64,000 nt of DNA from Flavisolibacter amylovorans (GCF_039541815.1 NZ_BAABGY010000001.1:186001-250000), one strand, 5' to 3'. Positions 16,330 through 25,625 are shown, numbered from the stretch's first letter. Numbers and translations are program-made. Notes: generated from the sequence alone by a model not told the origin.

Positions 16330-18867
16330 ATGACGAGACTTTTACGCCTTCTGGCCGTAATGGTCATTTCCCTGCCCGCCGTGGCGCAATGCCCTTCCGG
16401 GTATACCTCTGCCCAGTTGAACTGGGATGCCATGGATTTCCTGAAGACCGGCGGCGGCTACGCCACCTATGTCACGGCCGGCATGGCCAAGACGCAGAAC
16501 TTCGCCTTCGGCACCGGCAAGATCAATATCGATCATACCTATACCGGCACCAACAATGGCGGTATTTCTACGGCCCACACGGGCGAGCTCGGCGCCAACG
16601 GCACCGGCGCCGACGTGTTGTTCCTCGGCAACGGTACGATCACGATCACCTTCTCCAATGCGGTGCGGAACACGAGGTTCGCCATCGCCGATATCGACCG
16701 GAGCCAGCGCGTCTCCATCCAGGCCTACAATGGCCTGCTGCCGGTGAACGTGGCGCTCTCGACCCTCTCTACCTCCATCCTTACAGTTACCGCCAACAAC
16801 ACCGCCCTCGCACGGGTCGACGCCAACACCACGGTGCTCGCCAACAACGTGACCACCGGCACGGTGAACGTATCGATAACCGCCGAGATCACGAGCATTG
16901 TGCTCACCGTTTCCAACACCGGTACCGTTACCTCGGGTTCTACATCGGGCCAGGAGAACGGCGGCTTTTTTCTTTCCGACATCAGCGCCTGCACCAATAC
17001 GCCCGCCTTCACCACCAACTATTACCAGGTGGCGAAGCCTTTTACCGGGCAGCCCGGCTATGTGCTCATGAGCGCCAACAACATGGTGTACCAGGTGGAT
17101 GTGGCCACCGGCAACGCCAAGTTCATCTTCGCCGACGCCTCCAACAACAACATCAACTCGATGGGCTACGACCCGGTGAACCGGATCCTGTATTACACCT
17201 ACAGCCTTACCTCGTCCCCGTCGACCGATAAGAAGGTGATGAAGTACGACTTCAACACGGGCACCATCAGCACCTTCATCCCCGACGTCAACACGCTGGG
17301 CATCCCGACCTACCAGATCGGCATCGAGTCGGGAGCGGCTTCCTTCTATGACGGTGCGCTGTACCTGGGCATCGAGGGCTATGTTCCGAACACGACCTCC
17401 GTGGCCGGCCGCAAGTCGATCGTCTGGCGCATCCCCATCAGCAGCACCGGCGTCATCGGCGACGTGGTGCAGGCCTACGGCATCCCCTCCGACCAGACGG
17501 GTACCGGCCAGATCCACGACTGGGGCGACATCGGCGTCAACAACGGCGTCATCTACGACTTCGACGTATCGCAGAACGGCTCCAACGTGCTCCACTACAA
17601 CATGCAGACGGGTGGGCTCACTTCTTATAACCCGACCTTCACCGTAAACCAGACCGGCATCGATTACAACGGGCAGATCTACAACGTGGGTACGACCGTG
17701 TCGCCCTATACCGGCACCACGAGCGTGAACACGGCTGCCGTAAGAACGATCGTCGGTAACCCTGCCTTCCCGGCGTCGGTGAGCATCGGCGATGCTTCGG
17801 AAGCCTTCCGGCCCAAGGCCGATTTCGGCGATGCCCCGGCAAGCTACGATCCCGACCCGAATGCCCCGGCCGTGCACGAGGTAACGGCGACCCTGCGCCT
17901 CGGCGCCGCCACCACCGACGAGTGGGATAAGATCACCTCGGCGCTTGGCGACGGCGATGCCGACGACGGCCTACCCACGCCCACCATCGTGATGAACAAC
18001 AGCAACTTCCTCACGAACGTGAACGTGTATAACAACACGGGCGCGCCGGCTACGGTGGCCGCCTGGGTCGACTTCAACTCGAATGGGATCTTTGAAGCCG
18101 GCGAGGGCGCTACGGCAACGGTTCCTTCGAGCGCATCCGTGCAGGCAGTGGACCTTTTCTGGGCTTCGCCTTCCAACAACCTGCTCCCGTATTCCTACAC
18201 GTTCATGCGCATCCGCGTGACGTCGGCGGCCAACAACCTCACTACGGCCAAGGCCACCGGCTTCTTTGCCGACGGCGAGGTGGAAGACTACCGCGTGCAG
18301 GTGAACGCCTACTCGCTGCCCAGCGACCTCCTGCGCTTCGATGCGCAGAAGGCTCCGCAGCGCCGTGGCCGGATCAGCTGGGACGTGGCCGACGAGGTGC
18401 CGGGCTCCGTGTATACACTGCAGCGCAGCACGGACGGCCGCACCTGGACCGAACTGCAGCGGCAGGCAGTTGCCGCGCCCCGCAGCCTCGGTAAGTATAC
18501 GTACACCGACATGCGCCCCGAGCCGGGCGTCAACCACTACCGGCTGCGGATCGCCCGTCCGGGCGGGCAGGCGCAGCAGAGCACCGTGCGCCGCCTGCAG
18601 TTCGACAGCGAGGCCCGGATTACGCTGGCCCCGAACCCCGCTGCTGGCGCTACCCAGCTGCTCGCGGCGATCCCGAAGGCTGCATCCGGTACCCTCACCC
18701 TCTATGCCGCAAGTGGCGCGCTCGTGCACGCGCAGGTGCTCCGGCTTCCGGGCGGCAACAGTGCCACCCCGGTGGCGCTGCCCACGACGCTGACTGCCGG
18801 CACCTACCTCGTAGAAATACGGATAGGCGACCTGCGCTATACCGACCGGCTTCAGATCCGCAAGTAA
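16330..18867 (+). CDS. T9SS-sorted protein with propeller-like and GEVED-type domains
   Basis: An 845-residue secreted protein. The ATG at 16330 gives signal peptide MTRLLRLLAVMVISLPAVAQ; the longer upstream frame is not coding. Residues about 20-220 are a beta-rich Thr/Asn-rich domain. About 225-490 has repeated short motifs (YVLMSANNMVYQVDVATGNA, SMGYDPVNRILYYTY) resembling a beta-propeller. About 495-660 carries DFGDAPASYDPDPNAP, GDGDADDG and DGEVEDYR, the GEVED signature. A fibronectin-like segment then leads to the T9SS sorting domain (ITLAPNPAAGATQLL to the end). It lies 43 bases upstream of a T9SS carboxypeptidase, probably in one transcript. Confidence 0.85.
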   Translation: MTRLLRLLAVMVISLPAVAQCPSGYTSAQLNWDAMDFLKTGGGYATYVTAGMAKTQNFAFGTGKINIDHTYTGTNNGGISTAHTGELGANGTGADVLFLGNGTITITFSNAVRNTRFAIADIDRSQRVSIQAYNGLLPVNVALSTLSTSILTVTANNTALARVDANTTVLANNVTTGTVNVSITAEITSIVLTVSNTGTVTSGSTSGQENGGFFLSDISACTNTPAFTTNYYQVAKPFTGQPGYVLMSANNMVYQVDVATGNAKFIFADASNNNINSMGYDPVNRILYYTYSLTSSPSTDKKVMKYDFNTGTISTFIPDVNTLGIPTYQIGIESGAASFYDGALYLGIEGYVPNTTSVAGRKSIVWRIPISSTGVIGDVVQAYGIPSDQTGTGQIHDWGDIGVNNGVIYDFDVSQNGSNVLHYNMQTGGLTSYNPTFTVNQTGIDYNGQIYNVGTTVSPYTGTTSVNTAAVRTIVGNPAFPASVSIGDASEAFRPKADFGDAPASYDPDPNAPAVHEVTATLRLGAATTDEWDKITSALGDGDADDGLPTPTIVMNNSNFLTNVNVYNNTGAPATVAAWVDFNSNGIFEAGEGATATVPSSASVQAVDLFWASPSNNLLPYSYTFMRIRVTSAANNLTTAKATGFFADGEVEDYRVQVNAYSLPSDLLRFDAQKAPQRRGRISWDVADEVPGSVYTLQRSTDGRTWTELQRQAVAAPRSLGKYTYTDMRPEPGVNHYRLRIARPGGQAQQSTVRRLQFDSEARITLAPNPAAGATQLLAAIPKAASGTLTLYAASGALVHAQVLRLPGGNSATPVALPTTLTAGTYLVEIRIGDLRYTDRLQIRK

Positions 18868-18910
18868 GACCGAGAACAATCCAATCCAAACCAACCATCC
18901 TGTGAGTGTC

Positions 18911-21667
18911 ATGTGGAGAACCCGAGCCAGCATCGTCCTGGTATTGTTACTGCTTTTTTCATTCCGTCCTGCTTTTGCCCAGGACAAGTACAGTAAAGTG
19001 CGCATCCCGGTGAAGGACCCGGCGGCCCGCGCATTCGTATTCAACAACCTTGAGCTGGATCACTACCAGACGGTCGGGGAGGCCCTCGAGGTGGTGGTGG
19101 ACCAGGACGAGCTCGCCGTGTTGCGCGCTTCCGGCTACGCCTACACCGTGGTCGTCGACGACGTGGTGCAGTATACCACCGAGCTCAACCGCCGCCTCGG
19201 CGACGGGGGAGAGGCCAACCGCGCCAACTTCCAATACACTTGCGGCAAGGCCAGTTCCATCTTCAATGTGCCGGCGCTGTTCGGAACGGGTGGCAGCCTG
19301 CGTCTGGGTGCGACCTCGGGCTATGGCTATTTCACCTACAACGAGATGGTGGCCGAGATGCAGGCGCTCGTGGCCGCTTATCCCACCATTGCCTCATTGC
19401 AGACGATCGGTACCTCGGAGCAGGGCCGCGTCATCTACGGCATCAAGATCTCCGACAACGTCGCCCTCGACGAGAGCGAGCCGGAAGTGCTGTATACCGC
19501 CCTGCAGCATGCCCGCGAAGCCATCGGCGGCACCAGCATGATCTTTTTCATGGAATGGGTATGCGAGAATTATTCCCGGGATTTCAAGGTCCAGGAGCTG
19601 GTCAACAACCGCGAGATCTTCATCATCCCCTGCGTGAACCCCGACGGCTATGCGTATAACTACAGTGGCGCCAGCGCCTCGTATCCGACCACCGGCGGCG
19701 GGCTGTGGCGCAAGAACCGCCGTACGCTTCCGGGCGGCAATATCGGGGTGGACCTGAACCGCAACTACAGCGTGGACTGGGGCAACTGCGCCGGCGCCAG
19801 CACCAGCTGCGGCACCACCAACACTTCCCAGGATACGTACTTCGGACCGAGCGCCTTCTCGGAGAAGGAAACCCAGGCGATCCGCGCCTTCGTACAGGGA
19901 CGCCGCTTCGTGGCCGCCATCGACCAGCACTGCACCGGGCCCTACTACTCGCTGCCGTTCGGCCGACCTTCGCTCCACACCATGAGTACGCTCGATAAGT
20001 ATTTCTACAGTGCCGTACCGGCGCTCATGGGCTTTTACAATTGCCACCTCGCCGGCAACTCCCCCGAGACCGTCAACTACGAGGTGGCGGGTGGCATCAA
20101 GGACTGGTTGCTGATGGGCGACATCGGCACCGGAACGAAGGGCAAGATCTACGGCATGACCGGCGAGGCCGGCGGCGGCTCCTTCTGGGCGCCCATCAGC
20201 CAGATCCGCCAGCTGTGCCAGGAGAACACCTTCCAGAACCTGCAGCTCGCCTATGCAGCCGGCGCCTATTACAACATAGAGGACCAGAGCGACATCGCAG
20301 CCACCCGCCTCAACGGGAAGTTCGCCTACGAAGTCCGCAACATCGGCCTCAGCAACGGCACTGCCACGGTAAGCCTGGTGCCGATCGAAAACATCTTGTC
20401 GGCAGGCGCCGCGAAGACGCATACGTTCACCACCTACTACCAGACCGCCACCGACTCCATCGCTTACGTGCTCCCCGAAGGGATGCAGAACGGGATCCGC
20501 ATCCGCTATGCCTGGAAGATCACGGCACCCGACGGCCTTACGATGTACGACACCGTGGAGAAGATCTATAACCCGGTGACGCTGCTGTCGGAAGATATGG
20601 AGGGCAACCTGTCGACCAACTGGACAACGGCCAGCAACCTGACCACCACGGCGGGCAACTGGGGCTTCGTGACCACGACGGCTTTTGGCGGCACCAAATC
20701 GCTGGCAGAGTCGCCGGGGGGTAATTATACGACCAGCACCACCCGTACCATCACCTACAAGAATACCTTCAACCTGTCGGACGCCGCGAAGGCTTATCTC
20801 TCCTTCTGGGTGAAGCACCGCACCGAGAACTGCCGCGACAAGCTGCAGGTGCAGTTCTCCACCAACGGCACAACCTGGACCCCCTATTGCGGCACCCATA
20901 CGGTATCGGAGAACAGCGGCCAGCTCGCCGGGCAGCCGGCGCTCACCGGCATCCGCGACCAGTGGAGCCGCGAGCTCTTCGACATGACAGCCCTCATCGG
21001 GCAGCCGGCCGTATATATGCGGTTCCAGTTCACCTCCGACAACGACGCCGACGGCTTCGCCTACGAGCTGGATGATGGATTCTATATCGACAACGTGAAG
21101 GTGGTGAAGACGACGCAGACCTTCAACGTGCTGCCCGTGCGCTTTCTCCGCTTTACGGGCAGCCTGCAGCCGAACGGCACCGTGCGCCTCGACTGGGAAG
21201 CGTACACCGATGCGCAGCACAGCCACTTCGAGATCGAGCGCTCCGCCAACGGGCAGCAGTTCGAGTCGTTGGGCCGGTCGGTGCCACAGCCGCCGTATCA
21301 CTTCGTGGATGCCCGCCCGTTCGCCGGCAACAACTACTACCGCATCCGCCAGGTGGACCGCGACGGCAAGGTCACCTATACTCAGGTAGTGCTCATCAAC
21401 GTAGCGCGTCAGTTGCAGCTCCGGGTTTTCCCCAACCCCGCCACCGATGTGCTCCAGGTGCGGCTCTCCTCGGGGCAGGGCGGCACCGTGCGCCTCGCGC
21501 TCGCAAACCTGCAGGGCCAGCCTGTATGGACCGGGGTGCAGGGCCTCTCGGCCACGGAGCGCCTGCTTGAAGTGCCCCTCCAGGGCCGCGCGGCTGGTAC
21601 CTATATCCTGCGCATTACCGACAATAACGGAACCATCCTCGCCACGCAGCGCGTCGTGAAGCTATAA
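18911..21667 (+). CDS. Secreted M14 zinc carboxypeptidase with T9SS sorting domain
   Basis: A 918-residue exported peptidase; the start at 18911 gives signal peptide MWRTRASIVLVLLLLFSFRP then AFAQ. The M14 domain spans about residues 130-450, with zinc ligands H200 and E203 in QHAREA, H340 in AIDQH and catalytic E419 in MTGEAGGG. NPDGYAYN, WRKNRR and DLNRNYSVDWG support substrate-carboxylate binding. About 555-740 is a jelly-roll/MAM-like domain (AYLSFWVKHRTENCRDKLQV, then DDGFYIDNVKVV). A fibronectin-like segment and the sorting domain (VFPNPATDVLQV) end it. It probably trims peptides outside the cell for nutrition. Confidence 0.92.
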   Translation: MWRTRASIVLVLLLLFSFRPAFAQDKYSKVRIPVKDPAARAFVFNNLELDHYQTVGEALEVVVDQDELAVLRASGYAYTVVVDDVVQYTTELNRRLGDGGEANRANFQYTCGKASSIFNVPALFGTGGSLRLGATSGYGYFTYNEMVAEMQALVAAYPTIASLQTIGTSEQGRVIYGIKISDNVALDESEPEVLYTALQHAREAIGGTSMIFFMEWVCENYSRDFKVQELVNNREIFIIPCVNPDGYAYNYSGASASYPTTGGGLWRKNRRTLPGGNIGVDLNRNYSVDWGNCAGASTSCGTTNTSQDTYFGPSAFSEKETQAIRAFVQGRRFVAAIDQHCTGPYYSLPFGRPSLHTMSTLDKYFYSAVPALMGFYNCHLAGNSPETVNYEVAGGIKDWLLMGDIGTGTKGKIYGMTGEAGGGSFWAPISQIRQLCQENTFQNLQLAYAAGAYYNIEDQSDIAATRLNGKFAYEVRNIGLSNGTATVSLVPIENILSAGAAKTHTFTTYYQTATDSIAYVLPEGMQNGIRIRYAWKITAPDGLTMYDTVEKIYNPVTLLSEDMEGNLSTNWTTASNLTTTAGNWGFVTTTAFGGTKSLAESPGGNYTTSTTRTITYKNTFNLSDAAKAYLSFWVKHRTENCRDKLQVQFSTNGTTWTPYCGTHTVSENSGQLAGQPALTGIRDQWSRELFDMTALIGQPAVYMRFQFTSDNDADGFAYELDDGFYIDNVKVVKTTQTFNVLPVRFLRFTGSLQPNGTVRLDWEAYTDAQHSHFEIERSANGQQFESLGRSVPQPPYHFVDARPFAGNNYYRIRQVDRDGKVTYTQVVLINVARQLQLRVFPNPATDVLQVRLSSGQGGTVRLALANLQGQPVWTGVQGLSATERLLEVPLQGRAAGTYILRITDNNGTILATQRVVKL

Positions 21668-21690
21668 ACTCGGTTTGGTCTAGTTCTCCG

Positions 21691-21727
21691 GAGCCACGGC
21701 TGCACCTGCGGTCGTGGCTCTTTTTTT
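21691..21727 (+). terminator. Intrinsic terminator after the carboxypeptidase
   Basis: GAGCCACG and CGTGGCTC form an 8-bp stem followed by seven T residues. Confidence 0.88.
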
Positions 21728-21849
21728 GGCGATGCGGGGTGCGCTTATCTCCTAACAGGCCTACCCTGCATCGGATTCTTACAGGGGAAAACCTGTAAAT
21801 CTGAAATCAGCACATCCGAGATCTGGGATCCTTCACCGTACTTTGTACC

Positions 21850-22602
21850 ATGTATACGCTGAAGAAGTCGCTGGGGCAGCATTTCCTTACCGACGAGAGT
21901 ATTTGTCGCAGGATCGTGGCTTCCCTGGAGGCATACCCTTCCCGGCAGCTGCTGGAGGTGGGGCCCGGCGGCGGTGCGCTGACGAAGTACCTGCTGGAGC
22001 TGCGGGACATCGACTTCAAGGCGGTAGAGGTAGACGACGACAAGGTGCAGTACCTGAAAAAGACCTACCCCGCGATCGAGAGCCGCCTCATTCACCAGAG
22101 CTTCCTCGACATGGCGCCCCCCTTCGAAGGACCGTTTACCGTGGTAGGCAACTTTCCGTACAATATTTCCACCGAGATCGTGTTCCGCATCATCGAATGG
22201 CGCGCACAGGTGCAAAGCACCGTCGGCATGTTCCAGAAGGAGGTAGCCCAGCGCCTCGCGGCCACCCACGGCAACAAGGTGTACGGGGTGACCTCGGTGC
22301 TGACGCAAACCTACTTCGACGTGGAATACCTCTTCGACGTACCGCAGGGTGCCTTCAACCCGCCACCAAAGGTGATGAGTGGCGTACTGCGCATGACCCC
22401 GCGTGCCGCGCCGCTCGACGTTGCTTCCGAGCGGAAGCTGTTTGTGCTCGTAAAGACCGCTTTCAACCAGCGGCGCAAAACACTCCGCAATGCCGTTAAG
22501 TCGCTGTTTTCCGAAGAGGAGCTCCAGGATGACCTGTTCAACCGGCGCGCCGAGCAGCTGAGCGTCGCCGAATTTGCCACCCTGACCTTCCGTATGCGAT
22601 GA
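21850..22602 (+). CDS. rsmA: 16S rRNA (adenine1518/1519-N6)-dimethyltransferase
   Basis: A 250-residue methyltransferase that dimethylates two adjacent adenines in the 3' hairpin of 16S rRNA during small-subunit maturation. It has the family start (YTLKKSLGQHFLTDESIC), SAM motif I LLEVGPGGGALT, acidic motif AVEVDDDKV, and catalytic NFPYNIST. The C-terminal domain includes FNPPPKV and AFNQRRKTLRNAVK. Length matches the family. A TACTTTG box ends a few bases before the ATG. The stop overlaps the next start by four bases (ATGA). Confidence 0.97.
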   Translation: MYTLKKSLGQHFLTDESICRRIVASLEAYPSRQLLEVGPGGGALTKYLLELRDIDFKAVEVDDDKVQYLKKTYPAIESRLIHQSFLDMAPPFEGPFTVVGNFPYNISTEIVFRIIEWRAQVQSTVGMFQKEVAQRLAATHGNKVYGVTSVLTQTYFDVEYLFDVPQGAFNPPPKVMSGVLRMTPRAAPLDVASERKLFVLVKTAFNQRRKTLRNAVKSLFSEEELQDDLFNRRAEQLSVAEFATLTFRMR

Positions 22603-23546
22603 AGACCGCCCTCCTGACCGCGCCCGCCCACCCGATGCTCGTGCCCGCGCTCGAGGCCCGGGGCTATACCGTGATCGATGCGCCCGCCATTACGTACGAG
22701 GAGCTGTTGGAGCAGATGGATACCGTGGAAGGCCTCGTGGTGACCACCCGCCTGCGGATCGACGCGCCCCTCATCGACCGGGCGCCGCGCCTGCGCTGGA
22801 TCGGGCGCCTCGGCTCGGGGATGGAGTTGATTGATGCGGCTTATGCCGAAGCGCGCGGCATTACCTGTATTTCTACACCCGAGGGCAACCGAAACGCGGT
22901 GGCGGAGCACACGCTCGGCCTCCTGCTCGGGCTGCTCAATCATATTCCGCGCTCGTTCAATGAAGTGCGGGAGGGCCTCTGGCGCCGCAACGAGAACCGC
23001 GGCACCGAGCTTTCCGGAAAGACCGTGGGTATTATCGGTTACGGCCATACCGGCGGCGCCTTTGCCCGCCTGCTGGCGCCCTTCGACGTACAAGTGCTGG
23101 CCTGCGACAAGTACAAGGACGGCTTTACCGACGGCTATATCCACGAGGCTACGCTGGAGCAGATACAGGCCGAGGCCGAGGTGCTCAGCCTGCACCTGCC
23201 CCTCACGCCCGAAACGAAGCAACTGGCCAACGATCGCTTCTTCGAGAGCCTGCAGCGACAACCCTTCTTCCTCTCTACCTGCCGCGGCAAGGTCACGGAT
23301 ACGGCGGCGCTCATCCGCGCCCTGGAGCGCGGCCTCCTGCGCGGCGCCGCCCTCGACGTGCTGGAGAACGAGCGGATCGCGCAGCACAGCGATGGCGAGC
23401 GGCAACAACTCGAATGGCTCTGCGCCCATCCCGACGTGATCATCACGCCCCACATCGCGGGCTATTCGTACGAGGGCTACCGGCGGATGTCGGAGGTGCT
23501 GCTGGAGAAGCTGGAGGCGGCGGGAGTCGTGAAGCGTCAATCGTGA
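22599..23546 (+). CDS. D-2-hydroxyacid dehydrogenase (phosphoglycerate dehydrogenase-like)
   Basis: A 315-residue NAD-dependent oxidoreductase. The Rossmann motif GYGHTGGAFARLL is at about residues 148-160. Catalytic residues are the Arg in STCRGKVTD, the Glu in LDVLENE and the His in TPHIAGYS. The family oxidises 2-hydroxy acids such as 3-phosphoglycerate. There is no ACT domain, so it is not a full-length regulated SerA. It is translationally coupled to rsmA. The last codons and the TGA stop (23544-23546) lie inside a dispersed CGTCAATCGTGAATCGTCAA repeat, so the C-terminus may have been altered by repeat insertion. Confidence 0.85.
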   Translation: MKTALLTAPAHPMLVPALEARGYTVIDAPAITYEELLEQMDTVEGLVVTTRLRIDAPLIDRAPRLRWIGRLGSGMELIDAAYAEARGITCISTPEGNRNAVAEHTLGLLLGLLNHIPRSFNEVREGLWRRNENRGTELSGKTVGIIGYGHTGGAFARLLAPFDVQVLACDKYKDGFTDGYIHEATLEQIQAEAEVLSLHLPLTPETKQLANDRFFESLQRQPFFLSTCRGKVTDTAALIRALERGLLRGAALDVLENERIAQHSDGERQQLEWLCAHPDVIITPHIAGYSYEGYRRMSEVLLEKLEAAGVVKRQS

Positions 23547-23689
23547 ATCGTCAATGGAGCAGTGTTGCCTGGTAATGCGCCTGGCCCCGGGCTGCACCGC
23601 CCTGCGCACGATTCATGCTTCACGAAAAGAATCGCCTTCCGGGCAATACCGCCCTTTTCACGACTGACGATTCACGCTTCATGAATCCA
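23535..23689. repeat. Inverted GTGAATCGTCAATC arrays
   Basis: CGTCAATCGTGAATCGTCAA-type units (23535-23557) are mirrored by CGACTGACGATTCACGCTTC units (23659-23689), with a third degenerate block near 23607-23630. The same unit appears at 58031-58059. The left block overlaps the dehydrogenase stop codon. Confidence 0.65.
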
Positions 23690-23718
23690 TCCCATTCGCC
23701 CGAAATCGGAAAAAGAGT

Positions 23719-23726
23719 ATATTTGT
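23719..23726 (+). promoter_or_regulatory. -7 box of greA
   Basis: TATATTTG is a perfect TAnnTTTG box. Transcription would start near 23732, giving a leader of about 65 bases that contains a terminator-like hairpin. The -33 region is weak. Confidence 0.6.
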
Positions 23727-23734
23727 CGACACAA

Positions 23735-23774
23735 GCAACGCTTCGGTGAGCAACCGGGGCGTTGCTCTTTTTTT
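23735..23774 (+). promoter_or_regulatory. Terminator-like hairpin in the greA leader (possible attenuator)
   Basis: GCAACGC (23735-23741) pairs with GCGTTGC (23759-23765), followed by TCTTTTTTTT. It lies between the -7 box and the greA start at 23797. A transcript would either end here as a short RNA or read through into greA. A comparable leader terminator giving short RNAs (GraL) is known for Escherichia coli greA. Confidence 0.6.
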
Positions 23775-23796
23775 CAATTCGATTAACCGAACGACC

Positions 23797-24270
23797 ATGA
23801 GTGGAATTCAATATGTGACCAAGGAGACCCTCGAGCAAATGAAGGCGGAACTGCAGCACATGAAAGGCGTAGAGCGCCCCGCCGCCTCGAAGGCCATCGC
23901 CGAGGCCCGCGAGAAAGGCGACCTCCGCGAGAATGCCGAGTACGACGCCGCCAAGGAAGCCCAGGGCCTGCTGGAGGCCAAGATCGCCCAACTCGAAGGA
24001 CAGATCGCCACGGCGCGGATCGTGGACCAGACGAGCATCGATACGTCGAAGGTGTCGATCCTTACAAAAGTAAAAGTGACCAACCTGAACAATAACAAGC
24101 AGGTGACCTACCAAATCGTGTCCGAGAAAGAGGCCGACCTCAAAAGCGGCAAGATCTCCGCCACCTCACCCATCGGCAAGGGCCTGCTCGGCAAGGCCGT
24201 AGGCGAAGTGGCCGAGGTGACCGCACCCGCCGGTACGCTCAAGTTCCGGGTGGAAGAAATCACGGTTTAA
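23797..24270 (+). CDS. greA: Transcription elongation factor GreA
   Basis: A 157-residue factor that binds the secondary channel of RNA polymerase and stimulates cleavage of backtracked RNA. The N-terminal coiled coil (YVTKETLEQMKAELQHMKGV through LEAKIAQLEGQI) carries the acidic tip ARE.KGDLRENAEYDAAKEAQ. The C-terminal FKBP-like domain includes SPIGKGLLGKAVGEVAEV and ends FRVEEITV. Length matches the family. The ATG at 23797 is chosen for the family N-terminus. Its leader carries a probable attenuator. Confidence 0.96.
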   Translation: MSGIQYVTKETLEQMKAELQHMKGVERPAASKAIAEAREKGDLRENAEYDAAKEAQGLLEAKIAQLEGQIATARIVDQTSIDTSKVSILTKVKVTNLNNNKQVTYQIVSEKEADLKSGKISATSPIGKGLLGKAVGEVAEVTAPAGTLKFRVEEITV

Positions 24271-24280
24271 GGCATAGAAG

Positions 24281-24517
24281 TTAAAGAAGCGATTCTAACC
24301 GCTAAGTAAAGAAGGGGCTAAGGATTTCGCTAAGATTAAGGCCGCGCTGAAGCGCGGCTTTTTCATTTGTACTGCGGCGCATCTCGTAACGAATCCTTAC
24401 CATTGCTTTTGGCTCTTTAAAGAAGAGGCTGTTGGCGGTGTTGACGCCTGCGAAAGAAACCTTAGCGAATACCTTCTTTTCTTCTTTTCTTAGCGGTAAG
24501 AAACTCTTTTTTACTTA
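24281..24517. repeat. Family A inverted-repeat element, copy 1
   Basis: A left arm of about 54 bases (24281-24334, core TAACCGCTAAGTAAAGAAG then CGCTAAG) is mirrored by a right arm (24461-24517, core CTTAGCG then CTTTTCTTAGCGGTAAG). The interior holds the greA terminator. A second complete copy is at 52711-52987, with single arms at 49883-49938 and 28940-28990. No coding frame spans it. This accounts for the gap between greA and the HIT gene. Confidence 0.7.
24341..24363 (+). terminator. Intrinsic terminator after greA
   Basis: GCCGCGC and GCGCGGC form a 7-bp stem with a TGAA loop, followed by TTTTT. It sits inside family A copy 1. Confidence 0.8.
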
Positions 24518-24537
24518 CCCAGCCTTAATCATAAGCC

Positions 24538-24924
24538 ATGAGCATCTTCACCAAAATCATCTCCGGCGAAATTCCTTCCTATAAGATCGCCGAGAACGAG
24601 CGCTTCTTTGCCTTCCTCGACATCTTTCCGCTCCGCGAAGGGCATGTGCTGGTAATCCCGAAGCTGGAGGTAGACAAGCTTTACGAGCTGCCGGAGCAGG
24701 AGCTGTCGGAAATGCTGGTGTTCGCGCAACCCATCGCCCGTGCGATTGAGAGGGCCTATGGGCAGCGCGTCGGTATGTCGGTGATCGGCATCGAGGTGCC
24801 GCACGCACACCTGCATCTCGTGCCCATCCGCAGCGCCAACGACATCAACTTCACACAGCCGAAACTGCAGGTATCGCCGGAGGGGCTAAAGGCCGCGCAG
24901 GAAAAGATCCTCGCGCACCTTTAG
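24538..24924 (+). CDS. HIT family protein (histidine-triad nucleotide hydrolase)
   Basis: A 128-residue HIT-superfamily protein. It has the N-terminal SIFTKIISGEIPSYKIAEN, the nucleotide-binding FAFLDIFPLREGHVLVIPK and the triad HAHLHLVPI (about residues 90-98), the signature of the Hint branch. These enzymes hydrolyse AMP-lysine or other adenosine phosphoramidates. It follows family A copy 1, whose right arm ends 20 bases before the ATG. Confidence 0.93.
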   Translation: MSIFTKIISGEIPSYKIAENERFFAFLDIFPLREGHVLVIPKLEVDKLYELPEQELSEMLVFAQPIARAIERAYGQRVGMSVIGIEVPHAHLHLVPIRSANDINFTQPKLQVSPEGLKAAQEKILAHL

Positions 24925-24950
24925 GCGTCGCCACAGCGCCAGGCAAATAA

Positions 24951-24974
24951 AAAGGGATGCACCGGCATCCCTTT
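24951..24974. terminator. Bidirectional terminator between HIT and GNAT genes
   Basis: AAAGGGATGC and GCATCCCTTT form a 10-bp stem around ACCG, with A-rich sequence on the left and T-rich on the right. It can serve both convergent genes. Confidence 0.8.
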
Positions 24975-24980
24975 CTGTAT

Positions 24981-25517
24981 TTATACGGTTGCGGAGCAGC
25001 GCCACCAGAGCATGTCGCCGTCTTCGCCCACCACCTGGAACCCGTTCTTCTCCAGCGTGCGGTGCGAGGCGCTGTTGGCTTTTTCGGTCTCCGCCGTTAC
25101 AGATGTTACTCCTGGTTGGCGCAGCGCCCATTGCGTGATGGCAGCGACGGCCTCCGTCATATAGCCTTTTCCCTGGTGCGCCGCATAGGTGCCGTAGCCG
25201 ATCTCCACGGTGCCGGCGGCATCGGGCGCGCCCTTGAAGCAGAGGTCGCCTACCATGCTGGCGCTGGCTGCGTGCACGATGGTCCAGAGCGTGGAGAAGA
25301 GGTGCGCTTCGCCAGCGGCGGCTACGCCGGGCAGGATGGTATGCGTGAGGGCATCGGCCAGCGCATCGTCGAGGGAGCGGGGATGGGGCTCGAGGCCCAG
25401 CTCGCGCTCGAGGGCGCCGTCGTTGCGGATATAAGCCTCGAGCTGTGCGTAGCTGAGGGGCAGCAGCCGCAGGCGCGGCGTGTGGAGTACTGTCTGAGGA
25501 GCGTGTGCGGTGATCAT
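24981..25517 (-). CDS. GNAT family N-acetyltransferase
   Basis: A 178-residue acetyltransferase of the RimJ/RimL-like GNAT class. It has TPRLRLLPLSYAQLEAYI at the N-terminus, the acetyl-CoA loop AAHQGKGYMTEAV and the C-terminal NSASHRTLEKNGFQVVGEDG. The start at 25517 (MITAHAPQTV) is preferred because a TACCTTTG box lies 12 bases upstream; the open frame adds 14 codons. The acceptor could be a protein N-terminus or a small amine and cannot be told from sequence. Confidence 0.88.
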   Translation of the reverse strand: MITAHAPQTVLHTPRLRLLPLSYAQLEAYIRNDGALERELGLEPHPRSLDDALADALTHTILPGVAAAGEAHLFSTLWTIVHAASASMVGDLCFKGAPDAAGTVEIGYGTYAAHQGKGYMTEAVAAITQWALRQPGVTSVTAETEKANSASHRTLEKNGFQVVGEDGDMLWWRCSATV

Positions 25518-25529
25518 AATCGGTGCCCG

Positions 25530-25537
25530 CAAAGGTA
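25530..25537 (-). promoter_or_regulatory. -7 box of the GNAT gene
   Basis: CAAAGGTA on the plus strand reads TACCTTTG on the minus strand, a perfect TAnnTTTG box about 12 bases before the start. The same octamer precedes the P-type ATPase (55139-55146) and the AraC gene (60015-60022). Confidence 0.6.
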
Positions 25538-25625
25538 CCCTGCCCGTTTCCGGACGCAACGAAGGGTTGGATGAAATGCGTTATTTGCCGATCGGGCGCA
25601 CAAAGGTTGTCGCTACCGCGGTGCT

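Noticed and set aside
16342..21301. Long antisense frames (511 and 635 codons) under the T9SS cargo genes
   Set aside because: They mirror well-supported coding regions and lack start context, promoter boxes and domain signatures.
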